NCBI RefSeq assembly: GCF_000192865.1
Contig: NC_015276.1
Location: 1,860,001-1,924,000, forward strand
Direction: 5' to 3'
DNA: 64,000 nt
Source: Marinomonas mediterranea MMB-1
GTDB taxonomy: Bacteria > Pseudomonadota > Gammaproteobacteria > Pseudomonadales > Marinomonadaceae
Of the stretch, positions 1 to 9,163 are shown piece after piece (positions within the stretch are counted from its first letter, which is position 1; each line of letters starts with the position of its first letter). Both the position numbers and the translations under genes were made by a program. The notes beneath the pieces are model-generated. The model was not told where the DNA came from. It was given only the letters and a program-made list of their open reading frames with translations, and made no database searches.

Positions 1-1835
1 CTCTATGGGGAAGTTGGCGGCAGGCACTAGATTTGACCCAAGAGGATGAAGCGCTTCTTGAGACGTTGTGTGACGTGCTGAGGCGCAAGCTAAATGACTA
101 TGGCGAGCATTCCGATCGTTTTGGGTTGATACACGCGGACCTTCGGTTAGCGAATTTATTAGTCGACAATGGCGCTTTGTCAGTGATCGACTTTGACGAT
201 TGCGGTTTCAGTTGGTTTATGTACGATTTTGCGGCTGCCATTTCATTTTACGAAGAAGAGCCTTATATCCCAGAGCTTCAATCTGCTTGGTTAAAAGGGT
301 ATCGCTCTGTTCGTGCTTTATCTCTTGCCGATGAAAATATGATCCCAATGTTTATTTTGTTTCGACGACTTTTGTTGACCGCATGGGTTGCAAGTCATTC
401 GGAGACAGAAACGGCGCAAGCGGTCGGATTAGGAAAATTTACGAAAGGAACCGTTTCTCTTGCACGGCGATATCTTGCTTCGTTAGAGGAGCAGAGTGTC
501 GATACACCCGCTAAAATCCTAGAAATGAACGCGTTTGATGCTCGTACTTCAATGCTCAGTTCGTCAGTAGAGAGAAGGCTTGATAATTTTGGCGCTTCTT
601 CCGTGTTGTTTTATCGTGCACCTATTGAAATGGTCGAAGCGAAAGGGGCGTGGATGACCGCATCAGACGGCGTCACGTATCTGGATTTTTATAATAATGT
701 GCCCTGCCTTGGACACTGTCATCCCTCCGTTATTGACGCGGTTTCTCAACAAATGGCGAAACTGAACACCCATACCCGATATATTGTTTCCATTGTCGAC
801 GACTATATTGACGCGTTAAAACGTACGCTCCCAAACGAATTATCGAATATTGTGCTTACGTGCTCGGGCAGTGAAGCAAATGATCTCGCAATGCGTCTTG
901 CTGGTAAGGTCACCGGAGGCAGTGGTTTTATTGTGACAGAGTGTGCTTATCACGGAAATACCGCGTACGTCACCGAGGTGTCTCCATCTGCGATGAAAAA
1001 AGGTGTGCTCCCTCCACATGTGATTGCCATTCCTGAGCCGTCTACTAGCAATTACGGCGTGGACATTGAGGCAGGCTTCGCCCATCGCGTCAAAACGGCG
1101 GTTGACGAATTGCGTGAGCGAGGCGTGAAAGTGGCGGCTTTGTTGTTGGATTCTATTTTTTCATCGGACGGTGTGTATTATCAAAAAGGTGGCTTTTTGA
1201 GCTCTGCCGTTGATGTTATTCGAAACGCAGGAGGCGTTTACATAGCGGATGAAGTTCAACCTGGATTTGCTCGTACAGGGGAGACATTTTGGGGCTTTGA
1301 AGCGCATCATGTGTTTCCAGATATTGTGACGATGGGCAAGCCAATGGGAAACGGTTTTCCCATGGCGGGGGTTGCGACCAAACCGAGTTTCCTAGCGACG
1401 TATTGTCAAGACGTTGGGTATTTTAACACGTTCGGCGGAAACCCCGTCGCGGCCGCTGCGGGTCTCGCTGTCTTAAACACGATTGAGTCGCAAGGGTTAC
1501 AAGATAACGCGTTGAAAATAGGTCGCTATATTAAAGATCGTTTGTTAGACATTGCTGGACAATCGAATATCATTGGTGAGGTAAGAGGGGCAGGGTTATT
1601 TTTTGGGATAGACGTTGAGGAAAATGGCGCCCCAAGTGCAACGCTTTCTATACAGTTAATCGATCAATTGCGTGAACAAAGAATACTCGCTGGTGCTGCT
1701 GGGAAGCATGGTTCCACGTTAAAACTAAGACCGCCGCTTTGCCTGACGCAGTCGGAAGCGGATTTTTTCATAGAGGGTTTTCAACGAGCTGTACGAGCGT
1801 TATGCGATAACCCAAATAGGAAAGGTGATCTTTAA
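1..1835 (+). CDS. Kinase-phospholyase fusion: APH/choline-kinase-like domain plus class III PLP enzyme (5' partial)
   Basis: The reading frame is open to the left edge, so the start and the kinase N-lobe lie outside; the TTG at 33 is only the first start-like codon inside. Numbered from that TTG, residues 1-165 carry an aminoglycoside/choline kinase C-lobe: HADLRLANLL (His34, Asp36, Asn41, catalytic loop) and IDFDD (Asp53, metal). Residues 175-600 are a class III aminotransferase fold with CSGSEAND, AYHGNT, ADEVQ (Asp406) and MGKPMGNGFP, where Lys436 should bind PLP. The MGKPxGNG and YHGxT motifs resemble the ethanolamine-phosphate and 5-phosphohydroxylysine phospho-lyases (AGXT2L group) more than true transaminases. 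Known bacterial relatives fuse a kinase, often an M23 domain, and the PLP domain; no M23 region is seen here. Inferred: it phosphorylates an amino alcohol or hydroxyamino acid and then eliminates phosphate and ammonia. The substrate is unknown. Confidence 0.85.
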   Translation, partial: LWGSWRQALDLTQEDEALLETLCDVLRRKLNDYGEHSDRFGLIHADLRLANLLVDNGALSVIDFDDCGFSWFMYDFAAAISFYEEEPYIPELQSAWLKGYRSVRALSLADENMIPMFILFRRLLLTAWVASHSETETAQAVGLGKFTKGTVSLARRYLASLEEQSVDTPAKILEMNAFDARTSMLSSSVERRLDNFGASSVLFYRAPIEMVEAKGAWMTASDGVTYLDFYNNVPCLGHCHPSVIDAVSQQMAKLNTHTRYIVSIVDDYIDALKRTLPNELSNIVLTCSGSEANDLAMRLAGKVTGGSGFIVTECAYHGNTAYVTEVSPSAMKKGVLPPHVIAIPEPSTSNYGVDIEAGFAHRVKTAVDELRERGVKVAALLLDSIFSSDGVYYQKGGFLSSAVDVIRNAGGVYIADEVQPGFARTGETFWGFEAHHVFPDIVTMGKPMGNGFPMAGVATKPSFLATYCQDVGYFNTFGGNPVAAAAGLAVLNTIESQGLQDNALKIGRYIKDRLLDIAGQSNIIGEVRGAGLFFGIDVEENGAPSATLSIQLIDQLREQRILAGAAGKHGSTLKLRPPLCLTQSEADFFIEGFQRAVRALCDNPNRKGDL

Positions 1836-2014
1836 TGGATTGCGGTGATTAGACATATTTACTATGACTCGTAATCAGCGAGTCTTATCCCGTTCACCGT
1901 GCCTGATATTTGGCTTCAAATCCATATATGAGAGCGTTTCTCGATCCGTTGGCGGTCGACGTGAATATCTGACACAGTGTGTCCCTAAATTGTATTCTGC
2001 CTTTTTGATGTAGA

Positions 2015-2929
2015 TTATTCCGCTCGTTTTACGCCCTCAGTAATGTCTAATTCAGTGAGTAACTGATCATAAAAGTGTTTGGCGGCGCCTGATAGAGGGT
2101 TAAGGTTGGAGGTAATGACTTCCAAAGGTTCGATAACCGTGGGGTGAAATGGGCGTAATACAATGTTTGGAAAATTGAAAACGTCGCTAAAATGGTGGAA
2201 GTTTAGAGCATCAACCAGTGTCGCTCCCATGCCTAAGTTTACAAACGACATCGCGTGAACTGTGGTGTGAACTTCAATTGAACGTGACAACTTTTGATCC
2301 ATTTGAGCGTACACTTTTTTGAGTGTTTTTGTCGTCGCGTTTTCAGAATCCAGAGTAATCCAATCTAGCCCCACAAGGTTTTTCGGTTCTATGACGTCAA
2401 GCTGTGCTGAGTGATGGTTTTTCGGAACAGCACAATAACAGGTTAGATCAAAGGCGGCGGAATCATGTTTAGAAGAGCTTTGTGCTTTGTCTACCAGTCC
2501 AATCTGATATTGTCCCGAAGCAACACCTTGTCGAATGGCGGAACACCCCGAATGATGCAAGCTTACATGAGTGTTAGGATGTTCTTCTTTAAATCGTGCA
2601 ATGAGACTAGGAAGAAATTGATAGGAAGGACCGAATATACTGCAAATTCTCAAACGTCCTGCGTTCTCATTTTTTGCCCGTTTAATGCTGTCCTCTAAGT
2701 GATTCACGCCTTGCAATAGGCTGTAAACTTCCTCATGCAAGAAGACGGATTCGTCGGTGGGGGTGAGCTTTCCATTATTTCGAACAAACAATTTATAGCC
2801 AATTTCTTCTTCAAAGTTTGCCAGCATTTTACTCGCGGCAGGTTGACTCACATAACAGCGTTCAGCCGCGCGAGTAATGCTGCCAGTTACGAATACTTCA
2901 TGAAAAATTCGGAGTTTGTTTATGTTCAC
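2015..2929 (-). CDS. LysR-family transcriptional regulator
   Basis: A 304-residue protein with a winged-helix domain at residues 1-60 (SITRAAERCYVSQPAASKML) and a LysR substrate-binding domain from about 90. It starts with GTG, preceded by TAAGG at a spacing of 9. It is divergent from aapJ and convergent with the kinase-phospholyase gene. That position, between a catabolic enzyme and an amino-acid transporter, suggests it senses the transported compound and controls aapJQMP and perhaps the upstream gene. Palindromic half-sites lie just upstream of its start. The ligand cannot be read from the sequence. Confidence 0.9.
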   Translation of the reverse strand: MNINKLRIFHEVFVTGSITRAAERCYVSQPAASKMLANFEEEIGYKLFVRNNGKLTPTDESVFLHEEVYSLLQGVNHLEDSIKRAKNENAGRLRICSIFGPSYQFLPSLIARFKEEHPNTHVSLHHSGCSAIRQGVASGQYQIGLVDKAQSSSKHDSAAFDLTCYCAVPKNHHSAQLDVIEPKNLVGLDWITLDSENATTKTLKKVYAQMDQKLSRSIEVHTTVHAMSFVNLGMGATLVDALNFHHFSDVFNFPNIVLRPFHPTVIEPLEVITSNLNPLSGAAKHFYDQLLTELDITEGVKRAE

Positions 2930-2936
2930 TAAGCAT

Positions 2937-2956
2937 AACCTTAGGTTATTAACCTA
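2937..2956. promoter_or_regulatory. Triple TAACCT half-site array, candidate LysR operator
   Basis: Three overlapping, alternately oriented half-sites (TAACCT, TAGGTTA, TAACCTA) form two nested palindromes: 2938-2948, and a perfect 7-1-7 inverted repeat at 2942-2956. They begin 8 bp upstream of the LysR start in the divergent lysR/aapJ interval. A further perfect 6-4-6 repeat (GCATGT/ACATGC) lies at 3076-3091, nearer aapJ. Autoregulation plus control of aapJ is inferred from position. Confidence 0.45.
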
Positions 2957-3156
2957 TCAAAAATATTCATTGTGATTATTAAAACGCTTAACTTAGTATC
3001 GTATAGATAAGCTGTGATCATATCCACAGGCTTGATTATAAGCGTACCTTGGCGCACTCATAGTTGCGCCTCTCAGCATGTTTTTACATGCACCAAATAA
3101 TATAAAAATGAACTTAAAAATTACAAATATCACAAAAACACAAGGAACCGCGATAG

Positions 3157-4188
3157 ATGAAAAAAGCAACATCATTATTAATACTGGCGTCTTCTATGTT
3201 TTCGGCGGCAAGTTATGCTGCCGAAACGGCTTCTACGTTAGACGAAGTGAAAAGCCGAGGTTATATGAACTGTGTCATTGGTAACTCGTTTCCAGGCTTC
3301 TATAGCTTAAACAAAGAAGGCGAGTGGCAGGGCATGGATATTGATATGTGTCGTAGTGTTTCCGCGGCTGTTTTTGGTGATTCCAGTAAGGTGAAATTTT
3401 TGCCTGTCCAATGGGCGCAAAGCTTTACGTCAATCAAAAGTGGTAAAGGCGATATGTTATCAAAAGGGATGACTTGGACATTATCTCGCGATACACAGCA
3501 AGGTTTAGACTTTTTAGATACGTACTTTTATGACGGTCAGGGCTTTATGGTACGCAAAGATTTAGGCGTTGATTCTGTCTATGACCTTGAAGGTGCGACG
3601 GTATGCGTTCTGACTGGCACATCAAGTGAGCTTAATATTGCGGATTTCAGTCGTGCGAATAACCTTGATTTAAAAACCGTTGTATTCGATGACTCGTCTG
3701 TGCGTAACACGGCTTTCTTCAACGACAACTGTGATGCATTAACCAATGACAAATCTGGACTGGCGGCGCAGCGCTCAGCAGCACAAAATCCAGACGACTA
3801 TATTGTCCTGCCTGAAACAATATCGAAAGAAGCATTGTCATTCGCGGTGAAGCAGAATGACAGCGAATGGGCCAACGTAGTGAAATGGACGTTTGCGGCC
3901 ATGGTCGCAGCTGAGGAATATGGCATTACGTCAGATAACGTCGATCAAATGCGATCAGAAAGTAATAGCCCAGTCGTGCGACGCTTGTTAGGTGTCGAGG
4001 GTAATTTGAATACGGGCTTAGGGTTGCCGCAAGATTGGGCCTATCAGGTGATTAAAAGCGTGGGTAATTATGGTGAAGTGTACGAGCGCAACGTTGGGCC
4101 AAACAGCGTGTTAGGTCTTAAGCGAGAAGGTACGCTAAATGCTTTGTGGAAAGATGGCGGCATGATGTACGCCAAATCCTTCCGTTAA
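3157..4188 (+). CDS. aapJ: General L-amino-acid ABC transporter, periplasmic binding protein
   Basis: A 343-residue family 3 solute-binding protein. It has a Sec signal peptide (lysine at 2-3, hydrophobic core, cleavage near SYA-AE at about 21-23) followed by the typical VKSRGYMNCVIG strand. Length and motifs match AapJ/BztA, the binding protein of broad-specificity amino-acid transporters. It is first in a four-gene operon, and a strong hairpin separates it from aapQ, the usual arrangement when the binding protein must exceed the permeases. Specificity for polar or basic amino acids is family knowledge; given the neighbours it may instead take a hydroxy- or methylated amino acid. Confidence 0.9.
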   Translation: MKKATSLLILASSMFSAASYAAETASTLDEVKSRGYMNCVIGNSFPGFYSLNKEGEWQGMDIDMCRSVSAAVFGDSSKVKFLPVQWAQSFTSIKSGKGDMLSKGMTWTLSRDTQQGLDFLDTYFYDGQGFMVRKDLGVDSVYDLEGATVCVLTGTSSELNIADFSRANNLDLKTVVFDDSSVRNTAFFNDNCDALTNDKSGLAAQRSAAQNPDDYIVLPETISKEALSFAVKQNDSEWANVVKWTFAAMVAAEEYGITSDNVDQMRSESNSPVVRRLLGVEGNLNTGLGLPQDWAYQVIKSVGNYGEVYERNVGPNSVLGLKREGTLNALWKDGGMMYAKSFR

Positions 4189-4198
4189 TATCTTGACT

Positions 4199-4226
4199 GT
4201 ACGGAGGGCGTAACGCTCTCCGGTAC
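4199..4226 (+). terminator. Intercistronic hairpin between aapJ and aapQ
   Basis: The sequence reads GTAC GGAGGGCG TAA CGCTCTCC GGTAC: an 8-bp GC-rich stem (one G-T pair) extended by GTAC/GTAC across a single-base bulge, with a three-base loop. No T-tract follows immediately, so it more likely stabilises the aapJ 3' end or partly attenuates than fully terminates. Confidence 0.5.
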
Positions 4227-4259
4227 GCGTCACCTTTTAATCTATGACGTGGTGATTAC

Positions 4260-5516
4260 ATGATTCAATCTACTGCGGCAAAAAAGCCACAGCATGATCG
4301 AACTGCTGTCGACTCCGGTTCGGACAGGTTGTCGTCAGTAAAGCCTTTTATGACGCCTTCAAAGGTTCGTCTTTTTGATAACGATGCAACGCGCGGTGTG
4401 TTGATTCAGGCACTTGTTTTAGCCGCATTTTTGTTTGGTGCTTGGTACCTTTTTTCAAATGCGGCAAATAACCTTGATCGCCTTGGGATGCACTTTGGCT
4501 TCGACTTTCTGCAAGTTACCGCTGGTTTTAATATTAGTTGGAGTGTTATTCCATACGACTCCTCGATGACCTATTGGCGAGTTTTCGCTGTCGGTGTTCT
4601 GAATACCTTGGTTTTGTCGGCCCTTGTTATTTTTGTGGGAACCATTCTAGGTACGTTTGTCGGGATTCTAAGGCTGTCCAACAACCCTTTGATATCTCAG
4701 TTCGCGCGTTGGTATGTTGAAATAGTTCGTAATGTGCCTTTGCTTATTCAAGTGATCTTTTGGTTTACCGTGGTGTTCTCGACGTTGCCGCCACCTCGAA
4801 AAAGTTATTCGATTGCCGATGTTTTTTTCTTAAATAACCGTGGTTTGTACATACCGACGATAGAGTTATCGATCTCATTTTGGTGGGTTTTCGCACTCGT
4901 TATTGCACTGGGTGCAGGACTCTGGGCGATTATTCGTCAGTCGAGTCGCAGTGTACATAAAACAGGAAAGCGGACAACAACGTTTTATATTTTAGTTCTT
5001 ATCTGGTGCGTGATTTTCGCTTTGTCGGCACTTTTATTAGCTCAATGGGGAACGTGGTCTATTCCTGAGTTAAAAGGCTTTAACTTCCGCGATGGCGCGT
5101 TTCTTCCGGCGTCTTTGGGAGCTGCTTTTGTTGCCATGACGGTGTACCGCTCCGCTGCCATAGCGGAAACCGTTCGAGCAGGCATGCAATCTATTGATAG
5201 AGGCCAATCTGAAGCGGCATTTACCATTGGTTTTTCTCGGTTCCAATCCTTGCGCCTGATCCTAATTCCTCAGGCGGTGAGAGCGATTATTCCCCCAATG
5301 ACGAACTCTTGGTTGGCCGCGACAAAAGATTCATCGTTAGCGGTTGCGATTGGTTTTCCCGAACTTGTTTCCGTGTTTATGCAAACGTCTATTAACCAGA
5401 CGGGCAGAGCACTGGAAATTATCTCAATGGTGATGGGCTTTTATATTGTTATCAGTTTGGTGATTTCGTATTTACTTAATAAATACAATGACCTCGTTCA
5501 GTACAAGGTGCGCTAA
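4260..5516 (+). CDS. aapQ: Amino-acid ABC transporter permease AapQ
   Basis: A 418-residue inner-membrane permease of the His/Glu/Gln/Arg family. It has hydrophobic segments from about residue 60 to the end and a permease EAA-like loop (EAAFTIGFSRFQSLRLILIPQAV). As in AapQ/BztB, a long central insertion of extra membrane segments separates the conserved N-terminal GTFVGILRLS region from the C-terminal coupling loop. It pairs with AapM, starting 2 bp downstream, to form the heterodimeric channel energised by AapP. The first 50 residues are polar and cytoplasmic. Confidence 0.9.
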   Translation: MIQSTAAKKPQHDRTAVDSGSDRLSSVKPFMTPSKVRLFDNDATRGVLIQALVLAAFLFGAWYLFSNAANNLDRLGMHFGFDFLQVTAGFNISWSVIPYDSSMTYWRVFAVGVLNTLVLSALVIFVGTILGTFVGILRLSNNPLISQFARWYVEIVRNVPLLIQVIFWFTVVFSTLPPPRKSYSIADVFFLNNRGLYIPTIELSISFWWVFALVIALGAGLWAIIRQSSRSVHKTGKRTTTFYILVLIWCVIFALSALLLAQWGTWSIPELKGFNFRDGAFLPASLGAAFVAMTVYRSAAIAETVRAGMQSIDRGQSEAAFTIGFSRFQSLRLILIPQAVRAIIPPMTNSWLAATKDSSLAVAIGFPELVSVFMQTSINQTGRALEIISMVMGFYIVISLVISYLLNKYNDLVQYKVR

Positions 5517-5518
5517 GA

Positions 5519-6889
5519 ATGGCAAAAATACCGTCTAATTCAGAAATGAGTGAGCAAAAGTCATTAAAGGTTTTTGTGCCTTCTCCCGCAAGACCTCCAC
5601 AGACAAACAGTAACGGGGCTATCGGAAAAATCAGAAATCGTTACTTTAATACTATTGGAAATAGTTTGTTAACCATTGCGTCGTTGATTGTATTATTTTA
5701 TCTCGCGAAATGGGGGTTGAATTGGGCGCTGTTTGAGGCTGTATTTGATGCCGATACACGACGTCAATGTCTCGATATCAGCCCGAATGGCGCGTGTTGG
5801 GCTGGTGTAATGAGTTGGTTCAACGGTTTGATATATGGTCGATTCCCTCTCCAAGAACAGTGGCGTGTGAACTTGGGTGTGATAGTTGGGGCGTTTTGGT
5901 TACTGCCACTCTTGTCAAAGCGCATTCCTTTGCGAAATGTGATTCTTTTGTCCTGGGTTGGGTTATTTCCGTTCGCTGCTGCCTATCTTTTTCTAGGAGG
6001 GCGATTTGGTCACGAGCTTAGTTGGGGGCATGGCTTGATGACCTGTTTGTCGCTTGGATTCTTGGCACTGATTTATATGAACCTAATCGCGTCCATGTTT
6101 TCGTTCAAGGGAGTGCATCTTGCCTTTGTGCCTTTGCTCGAAACGTACTTGAAGCGAAGAGTTGCCTCTGTAAGTCTGATATTGGTTTGGGCCGCCTTGA
6201 GTATGTTGGTTGCTTTGGTTATTGGCGGCTTTGATCTTGATCCAGTACCCATTGAGCGTTGGGGGGGATTGTTTTTAACCTTTATCATTGCCGGGTTTTC
6301 CATCGCAATGGCGATCCCTGTGGGCGTGCTATTGGCGTTAGGGCGCCGATCTAAATTACCTGTGATTCATTGGCTATCGTTGGTGGTAATCGAGCTGGTT
6401 CGTTCAGTTCCATTAATTACCGTGCTTTTTATGGCTGTGACCTTGTTGCCAATCTTTCTACCTTCCGATGTCGAGTTTAATAAACTGTCCCAAGTGTTGG
6501 TGGCAGTGTGTCTTTTTGCAGGGGCATACATGGCGGAAAATATTCGTGGTGGTTTACAGGCCATTCCGAAAGGGCAGTTTGAAGCAGCGACGACACTTGG
6601 GTTTGGTTACTGGCAAACTATGTTTTTGATTGTCCTTCCGCAAGCGTTGCGCATGATGATTCCAAATATCATGACGTCCTTTATCAGTCTTTTGAAAGAT
6701 ACCACGTTAGTGTCGATCATCGGTTTATTCGACATTATGTTAATGGCACGAAATATCGCCAATGATAAAGATTGGGTGGGATTACATACGGAGCCGCTTG
6801 TCCTTATCGCAGTGCTCTTCTTTGTGTTGTGTTACAGCATGTCTCAGTACAGCTTAAATCTTGAAAAACGTTTAAAGGTGGATCGTTAA
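5519..6889 (+). CDS. aapM: Amino-acid ABC transporter permease AapM
   Basis: A 456-residue inner-membrane permease and partner of AapQ. The C-terminal half holds the transport domain with coupling loop FEAATTLGFGYWQTMFLIVL and the SLLKDTTLVSIIGLFD stretch typical of polar amino-acid permeases. The N-terminal third contains extra membrane segments and a Cys-containing periplasmic loop, the enlarged form seen in AapM/BztC. The start codon follows aapQ by 2 bp and the stop overlaps the aapP start (TAATG), so translation is coupled. Confidence 0.9.
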   Translation: MAKIPSNSEMSEQKSLKVFVPSPARPPQTNSNGAIGKIRNRYFNTIGNSLLTIASLIVLFYLAKWGLNWALFEAVFDADTRRQCLDISPNGACWAGVMSWFNGLIYGRFPLQEQWRVNLGVIVGAFWLLPLLSKRIPLRNVILLSWVGLFPFAAAYLFLGGRFGHELSWGHGLMTCLSLGFLALIYMNLIASMFSFKGVHLAFVPLLETYLKRRVASVSLILVWAALSMLVALVIGGFDLDPVPIERWGGLFLTFIIAGFSIAMAIPVGVLLALGRRSKLPVIHWLSLVVIELVRSVPLITVLFMAVTLLPIFLPSDVEFNKLSQVLVAVCLFAGAYMAENIRGGLQAIPKGQFEAATTLGFGYWQTMFLIVLPQALRMMIPNIMTSFISLLKDTTLVSIIGLFDIMLMARNIANDKDWVGLHTEPLVLIAVLFFVLCYSMSQYSLNLEKRLKVDR

Positions 6890-7653
6890 TGTCGAACTCA
6901 TTGCAAACTAAGGCGCCTCAGTTATCGGTCGCTATTGAAATCGACTCGCTCAATAAGTGGTATGGAGAACACCATGTACTTCGAGATGTGACGCTGGATA
7001 TCTATGAGGGTGAGATTATGGTGATTTGCGGACCGTCTGGCTCCGGCAAGTCGACTCTTATTCGTTCTCTTAATCATTTGGAACAATATCAGGAAGGGCA
7101 CGTTTCCATTTTTGGACAAACACTTGCCGACGACCGTCAGAGTGACAAGTTGATTCATGACACGATGGGGATGGTATTTCAAAATTTTAACTTGTTCCCT
7201 CACTTAACGGTATTGCAGAACTGCACACTCGGTTTGACTTGGTTAAAGAAAATGCCAGAGCAAGCAGCGGAAAAGTTTGCCATGAGTTTACTTGATCGGG
7301 TGGGTATTGCGCATCTGGCGTCGCGCTATCCCGGCCAGATATCGGGTGGTCAGCAGCAGCGTGTTGCGATCTCTAGGTCACTCGCTATGGAACCGAAAAT
7401 TATGTTGTTTGATGAGCCCACGTCGGCGCTCGACCCCGAAATGGTTAAGGAAGTATTGGATGTCATGATGGACTTGGCAAAAACAGGAATGACGATGATA
7501 TGTGTTACTCATGAAATGCAATTTGCTCGACAAGTGGCTGACCGAGTCGTGTTTATGGCTGACGGTGAAATTGTCGAAGTGGGGCCGCCAGAGCAAGTGT
7601 TGGTTAATCCAGAGTGGGATAGAACAAAGGAATTTTTGCAGCATGTTTTATAG
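6889..7653 (+). CDS. aapP: Amino-acid ABC transporter ATP-binding protein AapP
   Basis: A 254-residue cytoplasmic ATPase. Walker A GPSGSGKST at about residues 48-56, Q-loop MVFQNFNLFPHLT, signature SGGQQQRVAISRSL, Walker B IMLFDEPTSALDPE and the H-loop His in CVTHEM are all intact, so it should be active. It is translationally coupled to aapM and completes the AapJQMP importer. Close family members are GlnQ, AapP and BztD; operon context supports the Aap/Bzt assignment. Confidence 0.93.
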   Translation: MSNSLQTKAPQLSVAIEIDSLNKWYGEHHVLRDVTLDIYEGEIMVICGPSGSGKSTLIRSLNHLEQYQEGHVSIFGQTLADDRQSDKLIHDTMGMVFQNFNLFPHLTVLQNCTLGLTWLKKMPEQAAEKFAMSLLDRVGIAHLASRYPGQISGGQQQRVAISRSLAMEPKIMLFDEPTSALDPEMVKEVLDVMMDLAKTGMTMICVTHEMQFARQVADRVVFMADGEIVEVGPPEQVLVNPEWDRTKEFLQHVL

Positions 7654-7676
7654 CTATGAACCATACAGTGTGAACC

Positions 7677-9008
7677 ATGGACGGACATCGTAACGTTATG
7701 ACTTCAAGAAACATTTCAACATACAGTAATCTTCCCTATTGGTTATCAGACTCTTCATTTGTTCAGACGATAAACACAACCCCTCGCTACGCATTGCCGA
7801 CAAAGGCGGATGCGGTGATAGTTGGCGGCGGATTTACAGGGATGTCTGCCGCGATCACACTTGCCCGTGCGGGGTTGAGTGTCATTTTATTGGAAGGCGG
7901 ACGTTTGGGGGAAGGCGCGAGCTCTCGCAATGGTGGGTTACTTGGCCCCAGTTTTAGCAAACTGGGTGTGGATGGGCTCGAAAAAACATACGGTCGAGAT
8001 AAAGTTCATTCCACTATCAAGGAAAGTCTTCATGCGTTTAACTGGCTTGTGGATTTCATCCAACAAGAAAATATAGACTGCGATTTGAGCCTATGTGGTC
8101 GCTTTCGTGGCGCGAGTCACCCGAGTCATTATGCAGGATTGGTTGAGCAGGCTGAAGCACTTTTGAAAGTGGTGGATTTCCCTGCGATCGAGGTATCGAA
8201 ACAAGATCAACATCAAGAAGTGGGCTCGGAAGCCTATTATGGTGGAATGATTTACCCAAAAGACGGCACATTGCAGCCTGCTAAGTTGCTGTCAGGGCTC
8301 AGTCAAATTGCCCAGCGAGAAGGTGTTTTCCTCGCAGAGCACTCGATGGTACGTCATGTTCAAAAAGCGGGAAGCCGCTTTACCGTTAAGTTTGATGGTG
8401 GTGAGATCAACGCGGCGCATGTACTGATTGCAACCAATGGCTATACAGGGCGCTCATTTCGCCCATTAAAACGCCGGTTAATTCCTATTCGATCGGCGAT
8501 GGTGGCGACCGAAGAGCTACCCGAATCGGTTGTTAGAGAAATTTCACCCAATCTACGTGGACACGGAGGCACGGAAAGGTTAGTTGCCTATTATCGGCCA
8601 TCGCCTGATGGTAAACGTATTTTGTTTGGTGGCCGCGCTTTTGGGAGCGGAGATCAACCGCAGTTGTACAGTCGATACCTGCACGACTTTATGACGCGTA
8701 TTTTTCCGCAACTCTCTCATGTGAAGTTAGATTATGCGTGGTCAGGCATGATCGCCTACACATTTGATCATGTGCCACATATTGGTCAGTTAGACAGTAT
8801 GAACTACGCAATGGGCTATTGCGGTTCAGGTGTGGGTAGGGCGAATTATTTTGGTTATAAAGCCGCCCAGCAGATACTAAATTTAGAGGAAGGTAAAACA
8901 TCCTTTGATGAGTTGCCATTCAAAGGCCGACCACTGTATTACGGCAAACCTTGGTTTCTTCCCGCCATCATGAAATGGCACGATTTTGCTGATAGGCGAG
9001 GGTGGTAA
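7677..9008 (+). CDS. FAD-dependent amine/amino-acid oxidoreductase (DAO family, PuuB-like)
   Basis: A 443-residue flavoprotein of the D-amino-acid-oxidase superfamily. The dinucleotide motif is AVIVGGGFTGMSAA near residue 45, followed by LLEGGRLGEGASSRNGGLL; the C-terminal substrate/FAD part has WSGMIAYTFDHVPHIG and CGSGVGRANYFGYKAA. This layout is common in gamma-glutamylputrescine oxidases and related secondary-amine oxidases. The start is uncertain: neither the ATG at 7677 nor the one at 7698 has a clear Shine-Dalgarno. It follows aapP by 23 bp, so it is probably co-transcribed and oxidises the imported compound or the aldehyde/amine made by the kinase-phospholyase. That link is inference. 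Confidence 0.8.
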   Translation: MDGHRNVMTSRNISTYSNLPYWLSDSSFVQTINTTPRYALPTKADAVIVGGGFTGMSAAITLARAGLSVILLEGGRLGEGASSRNGGLLGPSFSKLGVDGLEKTYGRDKVHSTIKESLHAFNWLVDFIQQENIDCDLSLCGRFRGASHPSHYAGLVEQAEALLKVVDFPAIEVSKQDQHQEVGSEAYYGGMIYPKDGTLQPAKLLSGLSQIAQREGVFLAEHSMVRHVQKAGSRFTVKFDGGEINAAHVLIATNGYTGRSFRPLKRRLIPIRSAMVATEELPESVVREISPNLRGHGGTERLVAYYRPSPDGKRILFGGRAFGSGDQPQLYSRYLHDFMTRIFPQLSHVKLDYAWSGMIAYTFDHVPHIGQLDSMNYAMGYCGSGVGRANYFGYKAAQQILNLEEGKTSFDELPFKGRPLYYGKPWFLPAIMKWHDFADRRGW

Positions 9009-9163
9009 TGGCGGCATTGCCTTTATCAGATTAAGCATATATTTCACAATCGTTCGTGTTCACATCCTAAATCATGGAAACCTCGTATAAGCCTTGATAG
9101 ATTGTGTGCATCTTCAAACGCTGGGCAGAGCGTTTGCAAGTCGTTTACAGGTGGGAGAATGTT

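Noticed and set aside
6073..6303. Antisense ORFs within aapM and other long genes
   Set aside because: These are mirror frames of well-supported coding sequences with no independent start signals.
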